Source: Pseudomonas sp. TH43 (GTDB lineage Bacteria > Pseudomonadota > Gammaproteobacteria > Pseudomonadales > Pseudomonadaceae). From it: a stretch of 64,000 nucleotides of DNA. Both the position numbers and the translations under genes were made by a program. Below, piece by piece: positions 46,342 through 54,864 of this stretch. Under the pieces are notes generated by a model. It had not been told where the DNA came from and made no database searches. It was given only the letters and a program-made list of their open reading frames with translations. The stretch spans positions 124,001-188,000 of the forward strand of contig NZ_JAEKFI010000001.1 of assembly GCF_016650635.1 (NCBI RefSeq). The letters are read 5' to 3'. Positions within the stretch are counted from its first letter, which is position 1. Every line of letters begins with the position of its first letter.

Positions 46342-47526
46342 CTGTGTGGCGCGGCGTCTGAGCAGCAGGGTCAGCCCCAAGCCGATCACTGATAACAGCG
46401 CCGCACAGAAGAAAATCCACGAATAGCCCAGATTCAACGCCACTGCGCCCATCAATGGCCCGGCAATCGCCAGCGCCAGATCAAAGAACACCGCATAAGC
46501 GCCCAGGCCTGAGCCGCGACTGGAACTCGGCACCTGTTTGATCGCCTCGACCCCCAGCGCCGGGTACACCAACGACAACCCGAAGCCCGCCAATCCGGCG
46601 CCGATCAGCGCAAACGCGGTTGAGGGCGCCAGCCACAATAGCGCGAGGCCCACGGTCTCGATGGTCATACAGGCGATGGCCGAGTTGAACCCGCCAAATC
46701 GGCTGATAGCCGAAATGAACAACAGCCGCGAGAGTATGAAACACACGCCGAACACCGTCAGGCAATACGCCGCGCCGCTCCAGCCTCGATTCAGGTAGTA
46801 CAAAGTGATGAACGTAGTCAGCGTGCCGTAGCCGATCGAGGCCAGTGTCAGGCTGGCACCGAATGGCGCAATCCGTCCGAACACCGCCCAGAATGGCAGG
46901 CGCTCGCCGCGTATCACTGGCACCGAAGGTTTGTTGCGGATCAGCAGCAATGCCCCGGTCGCCAACACAGACAGGGCGATGCCAAGGCTGGTAAAGCCGT
47001 AATCGGCCACCATCACTACGCCCAAGGGCGCGCCAATCGCAATCGCACCATAAGACGCTATGCCGTTCCAGCCGATGGACTTTGCGGTGTGTTCGACACC
47101 GACCTGGCCCATGCACCAACTGATCGTCCCAACGCCTATCAGGCCTTGGGCAACACCCAGCAACAGACGCCCGGCGATCAGAATCAACAGGCTGGTGAGG
47201 GGGAAGCTTTGCAACAGCGTCGAAATCAACGTCAGCACGCCACTCAGCACAATGCCCAGCAAACCATAAACGATTGCCCGTTTGGTGCCGATCGTATCCG
47301 ACATGCGCCCGGCCATAGGCCGGCTGAGCAGGGTCGCCAGATACTGCGAGCCGATCACCAGGCCGGCAATGATCGCACTGAAACCCAGCTGTTCGTGCAC
47401 GTAACCGGGCAACACCGCAATCGGCAAACCGATGCAGAGGAAGGCAATAAACGTGTAGAAAACGATGGAGACGATCTGCAGGGTGATCGCCATGGAGCTT
47501 TGCGGAGGCTGTTGCTGCGCAGACAT
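46333..47526 (-). CDS. MFS transporter, YhhS-like
   Basis: A 397-residue, 12-helix major-facilitator transporter. The loop 2-3 motif is present as GSQYLATLLSRPMAGRMSDTIGTKRAIVYGLLG, and motif C-like glycines are in LIGVGTISWCMGQVG. The sequence resembles the YhhS/YfcJ group of putative drug or arabinose exporters. The substrate is unknown. The last two codons and stop lie in a REP arm. Confidence 0.9.
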   Translation of the reverse strand: MSAQQQPPQSSMAITLQIVSIVFYTFIAFLCIGLPIAVLPGYVHEQLGFSAIIAGLVIGSQYLATLLSRPMAGRMSDTIGTKRAIVYGLLGIVLSGVLTLISTLLQSFPLTSLLILIAGRLLLGVAQGLIGVGTISWCMGQVGVEHTAKSIGWNGIASYGAIAIGAPLGVVMVADYGFTSLGIALSVLATGALLLIRNKPSVPVIRGERLPFWAVFGRIAPFGASLTLASIGYGTLTTFITLYYLNRGWSGAAYCLTVFGVCFILSRLLFISAISRFGGFNSAIACMTIETVGLALLWLAPSTAFALIGAGLAGFGLSLVYPALGVEAIKQVPSSSRGSGLGAYAVFFDLALAIAGPLMGAVALNLGYSWIFFCAALLSVIGLGLTLLLRRRATQPL

Positions 47527-47691
47527 GAGGACTCGTTCGCGGGCGGCGGTGGGAGAGTTCGCATCATGGCGTGGGTGTCAGATAAAAGAAAGCAGGCTAA
47601 CTATTTTTCCCGGCCGATCGTTCCCACGCTCTGCGTGGTAGCGCCGTCACGGGATGCATTCGAACGATCGGCATTGATGCCGCTGCGCCTT

Positions 47692-47785
47692 TGTAGGAGC
47701 TGAGCTTGCTCGCGAAGGGGCCATTCCTTTCAACGACATTGTTGAATGTTAAACCGTCTTCGCGAGCAAGCTCAGCTCCTACAAA
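47692..47785. repeat. REPIN downstream of ybiT
   Basis: GTAGGAGCTGAGCTTGCTCGCG and the inverted CGCGAGCAAGCTCAGCTCCTAC flank ATTCAACGACATTGTTGAATG-type spacer sequence. Upstream, 47619-47650 holds GATCGTTCCCACGCTCTGCG, a fragment of another dispersed repeat. Confidence 0.92.
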
Positions 47786-47789
47786 AACA

Positions 47790-47816
47790 AAAAGCCCTGT
47801 CACATGGACAGGGCTT
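47790..47816 (-). terminator. Rho-independent terminator of ybiT
   Basis: On the minus strand AAGCCCTGTC, loop CATGT and GACAGGGCTT are followed by TTTGTTTTT, 39 bp after the ybiT stop codon. Confidence 0.93.
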
Positions 47817-47854
47817 CAGCTTGCAGCTAGCCGCTCGAAACTCGGCGCTGCTAT

Positions 47855-49441
47855 TTAGAACACGACGCCTTGGCTACGCAGGTAGTCGTCGTAGGTGCCG
47901 CTGAAGTCGGTCACGCCATCCGGGCTCAGCTCGATGATGCGCGTGGCCAGGGACGATACGAACTCACGGTCGTGGCTGACGAAAACCAGCGTGCCCGGGT
48001 AGTTTTCCAGCGCCAGGTTCAGCGCCTCGATCGATTCCATGTCCAAGTGGTTGGTCGGTTCGTCCATGATCAGCACGTTTGGCTTCTGCAGAATCAGCTT
48101 GCCGAACAGCATGCGACCTTGCTCACCACCGGAAATCACTTTGACCGACTTGAGAATCTCGTCGTTGGAAAACAGCATGCGGCCCAAAGTACCGCGAATC
48201 ATCTGCTCGCCCTGAGTCCACTGACCCATCCAGTCGAACAGCGTGACGTCGTCTTCGAAGTCATGCGCGTGGTCCTGAGCGTAGTAGCCCAGTTCTGCGG
48301 CGTCGGTCCACTTGATGCTACCGGCATCCGGCGTCAGTTCGTTGACCAGCGTGCGCAGCAGGGTGGTCTTGCCGATACCGTTCGGGCCGATGATCGCCAC
48401 GCGCTCGCCAGCTTCAACCTGGAAGCTGAAGTCTTTGAACAATGGTTTGCCGTCGAAGCCTTTGGCCATTTTTTCGACGATGACCGCCTGACGGTGCAGC
48501 TTCTTGTTCTGATCGAAGCGGATGAACGGGCTCACGCGGCTCGAAGGCTTGACCTCGGCCAGTTGGATCTTGTCGATCGCCTTGGCGCGGGAAGTGGCCT
48601 GCTTGGCTTTCGAGGCGTTGGCCGAGAAGCGGCTGACGAACGATTGCAGCTCGGAAATCTGTGCTTTCTTCTTGGCGTTGTCCGACAGCAGTTGCTCGCG
48701 GGACTGGGTCGCCACGGTCATGTACTCGTCGTAGTTGCCCGGGAACAGGCGCAACTCGCCGTAATCCAGGTCAGCCATGTGGGTGCACACGCTGTTCAGG
48801 AAGTGACGGTCGTGAGAGATGATGATCATCAGGCTGTTACGCTGGGTCAGGATGTTTTCCAGCCAGCGAATGGTGTTGATGTCCAGGTGGTTGGTCGGTT
48901 CGTCGAGCAACAGCACTTCCGGATCGGAAAACAGTGCCTGAGCCAGCAACACACGCAGTTTCCAGCCTGGCGACACTTCGCTCATCGGGCCGAAGTGTTG
49001 CTCGATGCCGATACCCAGGCCCAGCAACAGTTCACCGGCGCGAGATTCGGCGGTGTAGCCGTCCATCTCGGCGAATTCGGTTTCCAGTTCGGCCACGGCC
49101 ATGCCGTCTTCTTCGCTCATTTCCGGCAGCGAGTAGATACGGTCGCGCTCGGCCTTGACCTTCCACAGCTCTTCGTGACCCATGATCACGGTGTCGATCA
49201 CGGTGAATTCTTCGTAGGCGAACTGATCCTGACGCAACTTGCCCAGGCGCACGTTCGGCTCGAGCATGACCTGACCGCCGGACGGATCGAGATCGCCGCC
49301 GAGGATTTTCATGAAGGTCGACTTGCCGCAACCGTTGGCGCCGATCAGGCCATAGCGGTTGCCCGCGCCGAATTTGACCGAAACGTTTTCGAAGAGCGGC
49401 TTGGCGCCGAACTGCATCGTGATGTTAGCTGTAGAGATCAA
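47855..49441 (-). CDS. ybiT: ABC-F ATPase YbiT
   Basis: A 528-residue soluble protein with two ABC ATPase domains and no membrane segments. Domain 1: Walker [13 protein letters not shown] and [11 protein letters not shown]; the linker (P-site tRNA interaction motif) contains [35 protein letters not shown]; domain 2: [28 protein letters not shown] and [10 protein letters not shown]. The start [24 protein letters not shown] matches YbiT. ABC-F proteins act on the ribosomal E site and modulate translation or antibiotic sensitivity. It ends with a strong terminator. Confidence 0.94.
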   Translation of the reverse strand: MISTANITMQFGAKPLFENVSVKFGAGNRYGLIGANGCGKSTFMKILGGDLDPSGGQVMLEPNVRLGKLRQDQFAYEEFTVIDTVIMGHEELWKVKAERDRIYSLPEMSEEDGMAVAELETEFAEMDGYTAESRAGELLLGLGIGIEQHFGPMSEVSPGWKLRVLLAQALFSDPEVLLLDEPTNHLDINTIRWLENILTQRNSLMIIISHDRHFLNSVCTHMADLDYGELRLFPGNYDEYMTVATQSREQLLSDNAKKKAQISELQSFVSRFSANASKAKQATSRAKAIDKIQLAEVKPSSRVSPFIRFDQNKKLHRQAVIVEKMAKGFDGKPLFKDFSFQVEAGERVAIIGPNGIGKTTLLRTLVNELTPDAGSIKWTDAAELGYYAQDHAHDFEDDVTLFDWMGQWTQGEQMIRGTLGRMLFSNDEILKSVKVISGGEQGRMLFGKLILQKPNVLIMDEPTNHLDMESIEALNLALENYPGTLVFVSHDREFVSSLATRIIELSPDGVTDFSGTYDDYLRSQGVVF

Positions 49442-49809
49442 GAGTTATTCCTGCGAAGCATTCTGAGTAGCGAGGGTGCGGCTGGAGCGCTTGGCCCGAG
49501 TCAAAGTGCGCTGAGGCGGGGGGTTCCCGTCATCAACCAAGGGGGGCGCGTAAAGTTTGGCGGCGATTGTACTGGTCTGGCTCTTTAAACGATAGGGCGA
49601 AGACGCCGCGGGCGCCGATTGGCGCAATCGCGGGACAGTTTTTCACAGATGAGTGTTCACTATCGGTTACAAAGTGTGGCTAAAATGCCATGCATATCAC
49701 CCAGCGCCTTCAACCGCGCGGGCTCAAGGATGTGCCATTGGTATTCAGACCACTGCATAAGACGCTAGGCCACGAGCCGCCAGGCGCGCAGTTTGTTCAC
49801 TTCTGACGT
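49442..49809. other. Divergent region between ybiT and lpxO, with one short open frame
   Basis: 368 bp with no supported gene. A 38-codon frame starting ATG at 49690 (MHITQRLQPRGLKDV...) ends with TGA at 49804-49806, 3 nt before the lpxO GTG. It has no Shine-Dalgarno sequence, but its position could couple translation to lpxO. A TAAAAT at 49681 might serve as a -10 hexamer. Confidence 0.35.
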
Positions 49810-50721
49810 GTGACGATTTCCGTGAAACTCATCATTGCTGCTATTTATGTCATTTCCATTGCATACGTTCATCTTCGTGGACGAGTGCGCCACAAACTCG
49901 GTCGCCAACTGAGCGATCACTCGACGTTTCTGGCGCCGATCAACTGCTTTCTTTACCTGTTCTCGAAGAAACCGAACAAGCCTTACCTGGACCCGGCGGA
50001 TTTTCCTGATCTCAGCGTGTTGCAGGCGCATTGGCAGGAGATCCGCGAAGAAGGTCAGAATTTGCTGCGTGCCGGCGAGATCAAACGCTCCAATCAGTAT
50101 GACGATGTCGGTTTCAACTCGTTCTTCAAAAGCGGCTGGAAGCGCTTTTATCTGAAGTGGTACGGCGACAGCCATCCGTCGGCGATGAAACTCTGCCCTC
50201 GCACCACTGAACTGGTGCAGAGCATCGGCTCGATCAAGGCTGCAATGTTCGCGGAATTGCCGCCGGGGTCGAAACTCGTGCGCCATCGTGACCCGTATGC
50301 CGGTTCCTACCGTTATCACTTGGGCCTGGACACGCCGAACGATGCCGGTTGCTACATCAACGTTGATGGTGAGAACTACCACTGGCGCGATGGTGAGGCA
50401 GTGATGTTTGACGAGACATTCATTCATTACGCGGAAAACACCACTGACAAGAATCGGATCATCCTTTTCTGCGACATTGAGCGCCCGATGAAATATCGCT
50501 GGGCGGCGGCGTTCAACGCCTGGTTCAGCAAAACCGTGATGTCGGCGGCGGGTGCGCCGAACGATGCGGGTGACCGGACTGGCGGGATCAACCGTTTGTT
50601 CACCAAAATCTACAAAATTCGCCTGCGTGGCAAAGAACTGAAAAAGCGCAATCGCAAGCTGTATTACATGGAGAAATGGGCGATCTTCGGCGGTCTGCTG
50701 GCGATCTTCATCCTGATCTGA
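49810..50721 (+). CDS. lpxO: Lipid A 2-hydroxylase LpxO (Fe2+/2-oxoglutarate dioxygenase)
   Basis: A 303-residue aspartyl/asparaginyl beta-hydroxylase-fold enzyme closely resembling LpxO, which adds a 2-hydroxyl to a secondary acyl chain of lipid A. Signatures are HLRGRVRHKLGRQLSDHSTFLAPINCFLYLFSKKPNKPYLDP, the iron facial triad HRD in LVRHRDPYAGSYRYHLGLD and a distal His in FDETFIHYAENT. N- and C-terminal hydrophobic segments anchor it to the inner membrane. The start is GTG at 49810; a GTG at 49822 is an alternative. Neither has a clear Shine-Dalgarno sequence. Confidence 0.9.
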   Translation: MTISVKLIIAAIYVISIAYVHLRGRVRHKLGRQLSDHSTFLAPINCFLYLFSKKPNKPYLDPADFPDLSVLQAHWQEIREEGQNLLRAGEIKRSNQYDDVGFNSFFKSGWKRFYLKWYGDSHPSAMKLCPRTTELVQSIGSIKAAMFAELPPGSKLVRHRDPYAGSYRYHLGLDTPNDAGCYINVDGENYHWRDGEAVMFDETFIHYAENTTDKNRIILFCDIERPMKYRWAAAFNAWFSKTVMSAAGAPNDAGDRTGGINRLFTKIYKIRLRGKELKKRNRKLYYMEKWAIFGGLLAIFILI

Positions 50722-50760
50722 TTCATATCCACCCGCCGCAATACCTACCTGGAGCAACCC

Positions 50761-50883
50761 TGTGGGAGCTATGTAGGAGCTGTCGAGTAAAACGAGGCTG
50801 CGATCTTTTGATTCTGTTTCCAAGATCAAGATCAAGATCAAGATCAAGATCAACAGATCGCAGCGTGCCGCAGCTCCTACATG
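50761..50883. repeat. REPIN with hexamer-expanded spacer
   Basis: GTAGGAGCTGTCGAGTAAAACGAGGCTGCGATC and the inverted GATCGCAGCGTGCCGCAGCTCCTAC. The spacer is filled by AAGATC hexamers (about 50822-50851, five tandem copies). Confidence 0.92.
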
Positions 50884-50956
50884 GAGTGTCAGTGACGCTT
50901 GCTTTTAGAGACTCTCTCAAAAGCTACCTGTCAGTTGCCTGACGATTCTTCAGTTG

Positions 50957-51811
50957 TCATTCCCCCGACGCTTTTTTGGTCTTCTTCGCTGGAGCAGCCT
51001 TGGCCTTCGGCTTGGCCGCCGCTTTGCCGCCCAGGCTGCGTTTCAGCAGCTCGGTCAAATCAATCACATCAGCGGTTTTGCGCTCTTCCTCGCCACCCAC
51101 CGTCTCGACATCCTCGATCTGGCCTTCATGGGCCTTTTTCTCGACCAGCGCCATGATCTTGTCTTCGAACTCGTCGTTGTAATCCTCAGGTTTCCAGTCC
51201 GCGCTCATGTCCTGCACCAAGCGTTTGGCCATGTCGAGCTCACCCTTGGCCAGTTGCGGCTTGGTCACTTCGCTGCCCAGCGCTAACTCATCCAGGCTGC
51301 GCACCTCTTGTGGCCAACGCAATTTGACCAGAACCAGCGCCGACTCCAGCGGCATCAACGCGGCCAGGTACTGGCGAGTATGTAAAACCACGCGGGCGAG
51401 GGCGACTTTATTGGTTTTGCTCAATGTTTCACGCAGCAGCGCGTAGACCTTGCCGCCACGTTTGTCCGGCGCCAGATAGTAGGGCGTGTCGATGTTCTGC
51501 AAGGGAATCTGCTCGGCATCGACAAAGGAAAAAATATCGATGGTTTGCGTGGAAACCGGGTGAGCCGAGCGAATTTCCTCCTCGCTGAGCACCACATAGC
51601 GACCTTTTTCGTACGCCACGCCTTTGACGATGTTCTCTTTGCTGACTTCTTTGCCAGTGACTTTGTTGACCCGTTTGTAACCCACCGGATCCATGCTGCG
51701 GCTGTCGAGCCAATCGAAGTCCACGCCTTGTGACGATGTCGCGGAAACCAGCGCGACGGGGATGTGTACCAGTCCGAAACTGATCGCGCCTTTCCAGATT
51801 GCCCGAGCCAT
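50957..51811 (-). CDS. ku: Ku protein (non-homologous end joining)
   Basis: A 284-residue bacterial Ku homodimer that binds DNA ends. The conserved start MARAIWKGAISFGLVHIPVALVSATSS, the bridge region VKGVAYEKGRYVVLSEEE and the core ALMPLESALVLVKLRWPQEVR are present. The C-terminal tail is Lys/Ala/Pro-rich (KAAAKPKAKAAPAKKTKKASGE), typical of the LigD-interaction and extension region. No ligD gene is in the window, so the partner ligase must be elsewhere. Confidence 0.95.
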   Translation of the reverse strand: MARAIWKGAISFGLVHIPVALVSATSSQGVDFDWLDSRSMDPVGYKRVNKVTGKEVSKENIVKGVAYEKGRYVVLSEEEIRSAHPVSTQTIDIFSFVDAEQIPLQNIDTPYYLAPDKRGGKVYALLRETLSKTNKVALARVVLHTRQYLAALMPLESALVLVKLRWPQEVRSLDELALGSEVTKPQLAKGELDMAKRLVQDMSADWKPEDYNDEFEDKIMALVEKKAHEGQIEDVETVGGEEERKTADVIDLTELLKRSLGGKAAAKPKAKAAPAKKTKKASGE

Positions 51812-52001
51812 GGTGGTGTTCTCCGAGTGATGATCGGATGACCTGTAGCGGCGGACGAAAGTTTCCTGCGATTGAGCTGGTTTGCGGGCGCTTGGTCAAC
51901 TCGTGTTACATGTTGTTTAACGCCCATGGGTTAACAAATCCGAACCCAGCGCGTAGCGTGGACTCGAAGGCTCTATCCCCTGCGCATCGAGAGGCCGCTC
52001 C

Positions 52002-52343
52002 ATGAACCGAATCTTGCTTGGCATTGCTGTCCTCGCCGTGAGTGGCGGTCTGGTTCACGCGGACGTTGTGCCGCCAGCGTCTACGTTACTCCTCGCGCAA
52101 AGTCCGACCGGCAACAGCAACAACCCCTACAACAGCCCGATTCGTCGGGCCAATCCCAACAGCATGCAAGGCACTCAGCCCAGCACACCGCCGGTACGTG
52201 GGCCCAATACCGTGCCAACGCCGCGACAGCCTACCGTGGAGAACCGTGGTATCGGTAATGGCCAGCCAATTCGCAGCGTGCCCAGCAAGCCACCGACCTT
52301 CATTCCCAATCCGCCCTCACGGGGTACCGACAGCAACCGTTGA
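52002..52343 (+). CDS. Small exported Pro/Asn-rich protein of unknown function
   Basis: A 113-residue protein with a signal peptide (MNRILLGIAVLAVSGGLVHA) and a mature part of low complexity, rich in Pro, Asn, Thr, Ser and Gly (SPTGNSNNPYNSPIRRANPNSMQGTQPS...). It is probably disordered in the periplasm or envelope. I do not recognise the family. It lies 52 bp before the aldose dehydrogenase gene on the same strand. Confidence 0.7.
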   Translation: MNRILLGIAVLAVSGGLVHADVVPPASTLLLAQSPTGNSNNPYNSPIRRANPNSMQGTQPSTPPVRGPNTVPTPRQPTVENRGIGNGQPIRSVPSKPPTFIPNPPSRGTDSNR

Positions 52344-52395
52344 ACGGCAGGACTGAAGTTCTGTCAGCCTTTCAAGTGAACAAAAGGAATCGTAC

Positions 52396-53541
52396 ATGTT
52401 GCGTAAAACCCTTCTAGCCAGCCTGTGTGCCGGCGCTCTGATCAGCGCACCGGCGTTCGCCGCAGCGCCCCAGGAGCTGCAAAGCGAGCAGGGCACCCTC
52501 GAAGTCACGACGATAACCCAGGGGCTTGAACATCCATGGGCGCTGGCTTTTCTGCCCGATCGCCAAGGCATGCTGGTGACCGAGCGGCCAGGCAATCTGC
52601 GGGTGGTTACCAGTGATGGCAAGCTGTCGGCGCCGATCGGCGGGGTACCGAAAGTGTGGGCCAAGGGGCAGGGCGGTTTGCTGGATGTAGTGCTGTCGCC
52701 AGACTTTAAACAGGATCGTCTGGTTTACCTCTCATATGCCGAAGGTGGTGGTGCCGGAGACAAGGCCGGGACCGCGGTCGGTCGTGGGCGACTGTCGAAC
52801 GACCTGAAGACGATTGAGGATTTCAAAGTGATCTTCCGTCAGGAGCCGAAACTTTCGGTCGGCAATCACTTCGGTTCACGGCTGGTATTTGATCGAGACG
52901 GTTATCTGTTCATCACCTTGGGTGAAAACAACGATCGGCCGACCGCACAGGATCTCGACAAGCTGCAAGGCAAAATCGTGCGGATCTACCCGGACGGCAA
53001 GGTGCCTGACGACAATCCCTTTGTCGGCCAGTCCGGCGTGCGCCCGGAAATCTGGGCCTACGGCATTCGCAACCCGCAGGGCGCAGCGCTCAACCCGTGG
53101 ACGGGTACGCTATGGGAGAACGAGCACGGCCCGCGCGGAGGTGATGAAGTGAATATCGTCGAGCGCGGCATGAACTACGGCTGGCCTTTGGCGACTCACG
53201 GTATCAACTATTCGATGCAGCCGATCCCGGAAGCGCAGGGCAAGACCGTCGAAGGCACCGTCACTCCGCACCACGTCTGGGAAAAATCACCGGGTGTTAC
53301 AGGCATGGCCTTTTACGATGGTGATCGTTTTAAACCGTGGCAACACAACGCGTTTATCGGTGCTTTGGTAACGCAGGAGTTGATTCGCTTGCAGTTCGAT
53401 GGCGACAAGGTAGTGCATGAGGAGCGTTTGCTCGGTGAACTCAAACAGCGGATTCGCGATGTTCGGCAAGGGCCGGATGGGTATTTGTATGTGCTGACGG
53501 ATGAGTCGAATGGTTCGTTGTACAAGCTTGGGTTGAAGTAG
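52396..53541 (+). CDS. yliI: PQQ-dependent aldose sugar dehydrogenase, YliI-like
   Basis: A 381-residue periplasmic six-blade beta-propeller enzyme with a signal peptide (LLASLCAGALISAPAFA). It has the glucose/sorbosone dehydrogenase signatures LEHPWALAFLPDRQGMLVTERPGNLRV, GNHFGSRLVFDRDGYLFITLGE, YGIRNPQGAALNPWTGTLWENEHGPRGGDEVN and GMNYGWP. It oxidises aldose sugars with PQQ. AAAGGAATCG precedes the start. It ends before a palindromic repeat. Confidence 0.92.
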   Translation: MLRKTLLASLCAGALISAPAFAAAPQELQSEQGTLEVTTITQGLEHPWALAFLPDRQGMLVTERPGNLRVVTSDGKLSAPIGGVPKVWAKGQGGLLDVVLSPDFKQDRLVYLSYAEGGGAGDKAGTAVGRGRLSNDLKTIEDFKVIFRQEPKLSVGNHFGSRLVFDRDGYLFITLGENNDRPTAQDLDKLQGKIVRIYPDGKVPDDNPFVGQSGVRPEIWAYGIRNPQGAALNPWTGTLWENEHGPRGGDEVNIVERGMNYGWPLATHGINYSMQPIPEAQGKTVEGTVTPHHVWEKSPGVTGMAFYDGDRFKPWQHNAFIGALVTQELIRLQFDGDKVVHEERLLGELKQRIRDVRQGPDGYLYVLTDESNGSLYKLGLK

Positions 53542-53560
53542 GGCGCTGACAGCGCTCTAT

Positions 53561-53668
53561 ACCTGTGGTGAGGAGATTTATCCCCGATGGATTGTGCAGC
53601 TTCTCTAGGAAGAGCGGGGCTGCTTCGCTGCCCATCGGGGATAAATCCCCTCGCCACAGGGGTTGTGG
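53561..53668. repeat. Palindromic repeat, TTATCCCCGATGG family
   Basis: ACCTGTGGTGAGGAGATTTATCCCCGATGG and the inverted CCATCGGGGATAAATCCCCTCGCCACAGGGG flank an internal GAGCGGGGCTGC hairpin. This is a different dispersed family from the REPINs. It lies between the convergent yliI and GNAT-C39 genes. Confidence 0.88.
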
Positions 53669-53671
53669 TGG

Positions 53672-54772
53672 CTAAAGAATTTGGGGGAATAGCACCACTG
53701 CAGCGCGTAGTTTTCCTCGGCCGAATCGGCACATTTTTTCAAACTCGCCATGACTGACGGGTACGTGCTGGCAGTCCATCGGCTGTCGGTGTTGGCTGTG
53801 GTCAACATCGGGATCATGCAGGTAGACGAAGTCCTCATCGCAATCGGTCACCACAACCCAGTGCGGTGATTTTGAGCGGGTCAGGCGATAGCTGCTGATC
53901 AGCACCAAAGGCTGGCCACCGGCGTCGAGCAATCGCGGCAAATCCACTGATGCGCCGATTACACATTCCACATCGGTCTCTGCGAGTTGCGCAGTGAACT
54001 CTTCATGCACTAAACGCATGACGTCTTTTTTATGCGTATCGCGTACACCTTCAAGGAACAGCGGCCCCTCCAGGCTAAGCTCCAAACGGACGCGAAAACC
54101 CCTGCGCCACGCCGCCAATGCCAGGCCTTGCGGACTGCATCCGCCATGGCCCGAGGTCATGAACACGGTCGTTGCCTCGCGCCAAAGCTGCAATTCTTCC
54201 CGGCGCTCCAGTAAACGCTTTGATTGCAACGCGCCCATGGCCATCAACAAACACGCCGGGCCGCAGGTGAAATCAGTGGTTTGCGCGTAATAAGGCACCT
54301 TGACGCTGCGCGAGTCACGGTGCTGGAGAATGCGTTTCTCCAGGCGCAAGGCGTCGGCATGGTCTTCGTAGTAATCGTGAATCAGGGCAAAACGCCGGTA
54401 ACCGTTACGCTCGTACAGCGCAATTGCAGTGGGATTGTCGGTGCGGACTTCCAGGCGCAGATACGCACAATCGTGTTCCAGCGCACAGGCCTCGATCCGT
54501 TGCAGCAATTGCATGCCAAGACCCGTGCCGCGAGCCTCACTGGCAATAGCGATGGAGTACAGGCGCGCCAGCGATGTGCCACGATGAAACAGCACCAGGG
54601 CGTAGCCAAGCAGTTGGCCTGCGCGCTCGACCACCAGCAACTGGCCGTGCGCGCGGGTGATCATCCACTGGAAGCTGCGGCTGGTCAGCCGATCCGTGGT
54701 GAAACATTGCCTTTCCAATGCCAGCAGCGCCGGCAAATCTTCAACTACCGCCAGACGAAAAACAGCACTCAT
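53672..54772 (-). CDS. GNAT acetyltransferase fused to a C39-like papain-fold peptidase domain
   Basis: A 366-residue two-domain protein. Residues 1-150 are a RimI-like GNAT domain (CoA loop RGTGLGMQLLQR 81-92; AIALYERNGYRRF). Residues about 158-366 are a C39/DUF3335-type cysteine peptidase domain with Cys170 (TDFTCGPACLLMAMGAL), His304 (KSPHWVVVTDCDE) and an Asp in YLHDPDVD (320-322). The start at 54772 follows a 92-bp divergent region shared with the ATP-grasp gene; the upstream frame extension is not conserved. Comparative work on ATP-grasp neighbourhoods has linked this fusion to RimK-like ligases, suggesting peptide modification and cleavage. Confidence 0.88.
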   Translation of the reverse strand: MSAVFRLAVVEDLPALLALERQCFTTDRLTSRSFQWMITRAHGQLLVVERAGQLLGYALVLFHRGTSLARLYSIAIASEARGTGLGMQLLQRIEACALEHDCAYLRLEVRTDNPTAIALYERNGYRRFALIHDYYEDHADALRLEKRILQHRDSRSVKVPYYAQTTDFTCGPACLLMAMGALQSKRLLERREELQLWREATTVFMTSGHGGCSPQGLALAAWRRGFRVRLELSLEGPLFLEGVRDTHKKDVMRLVHEEFTAQLAETDVECVIGASVDLPRLLDAGGQPLVLISSYRLTRSKSPHWVVVTDCDEDFVYLHDPDVDHSQHRQPMDCQHVPVSHGEFEKMCRFGRGKLRAAVVLFPQIL

Positions 54773-54864
54773 ATGACCACCGTAAAAGTTGCGTAACGAA
54801 ACGGGACTTTCGTAAAACTTCGTGCTTAATAGAAAAGGTCTTGTTCTCCAACGGATCAATCTCT

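Noticed and set aside
47870..49588. 572-residue frame antisense to ybiT
   Set aside because: Shadow frame; ybiT is certain.
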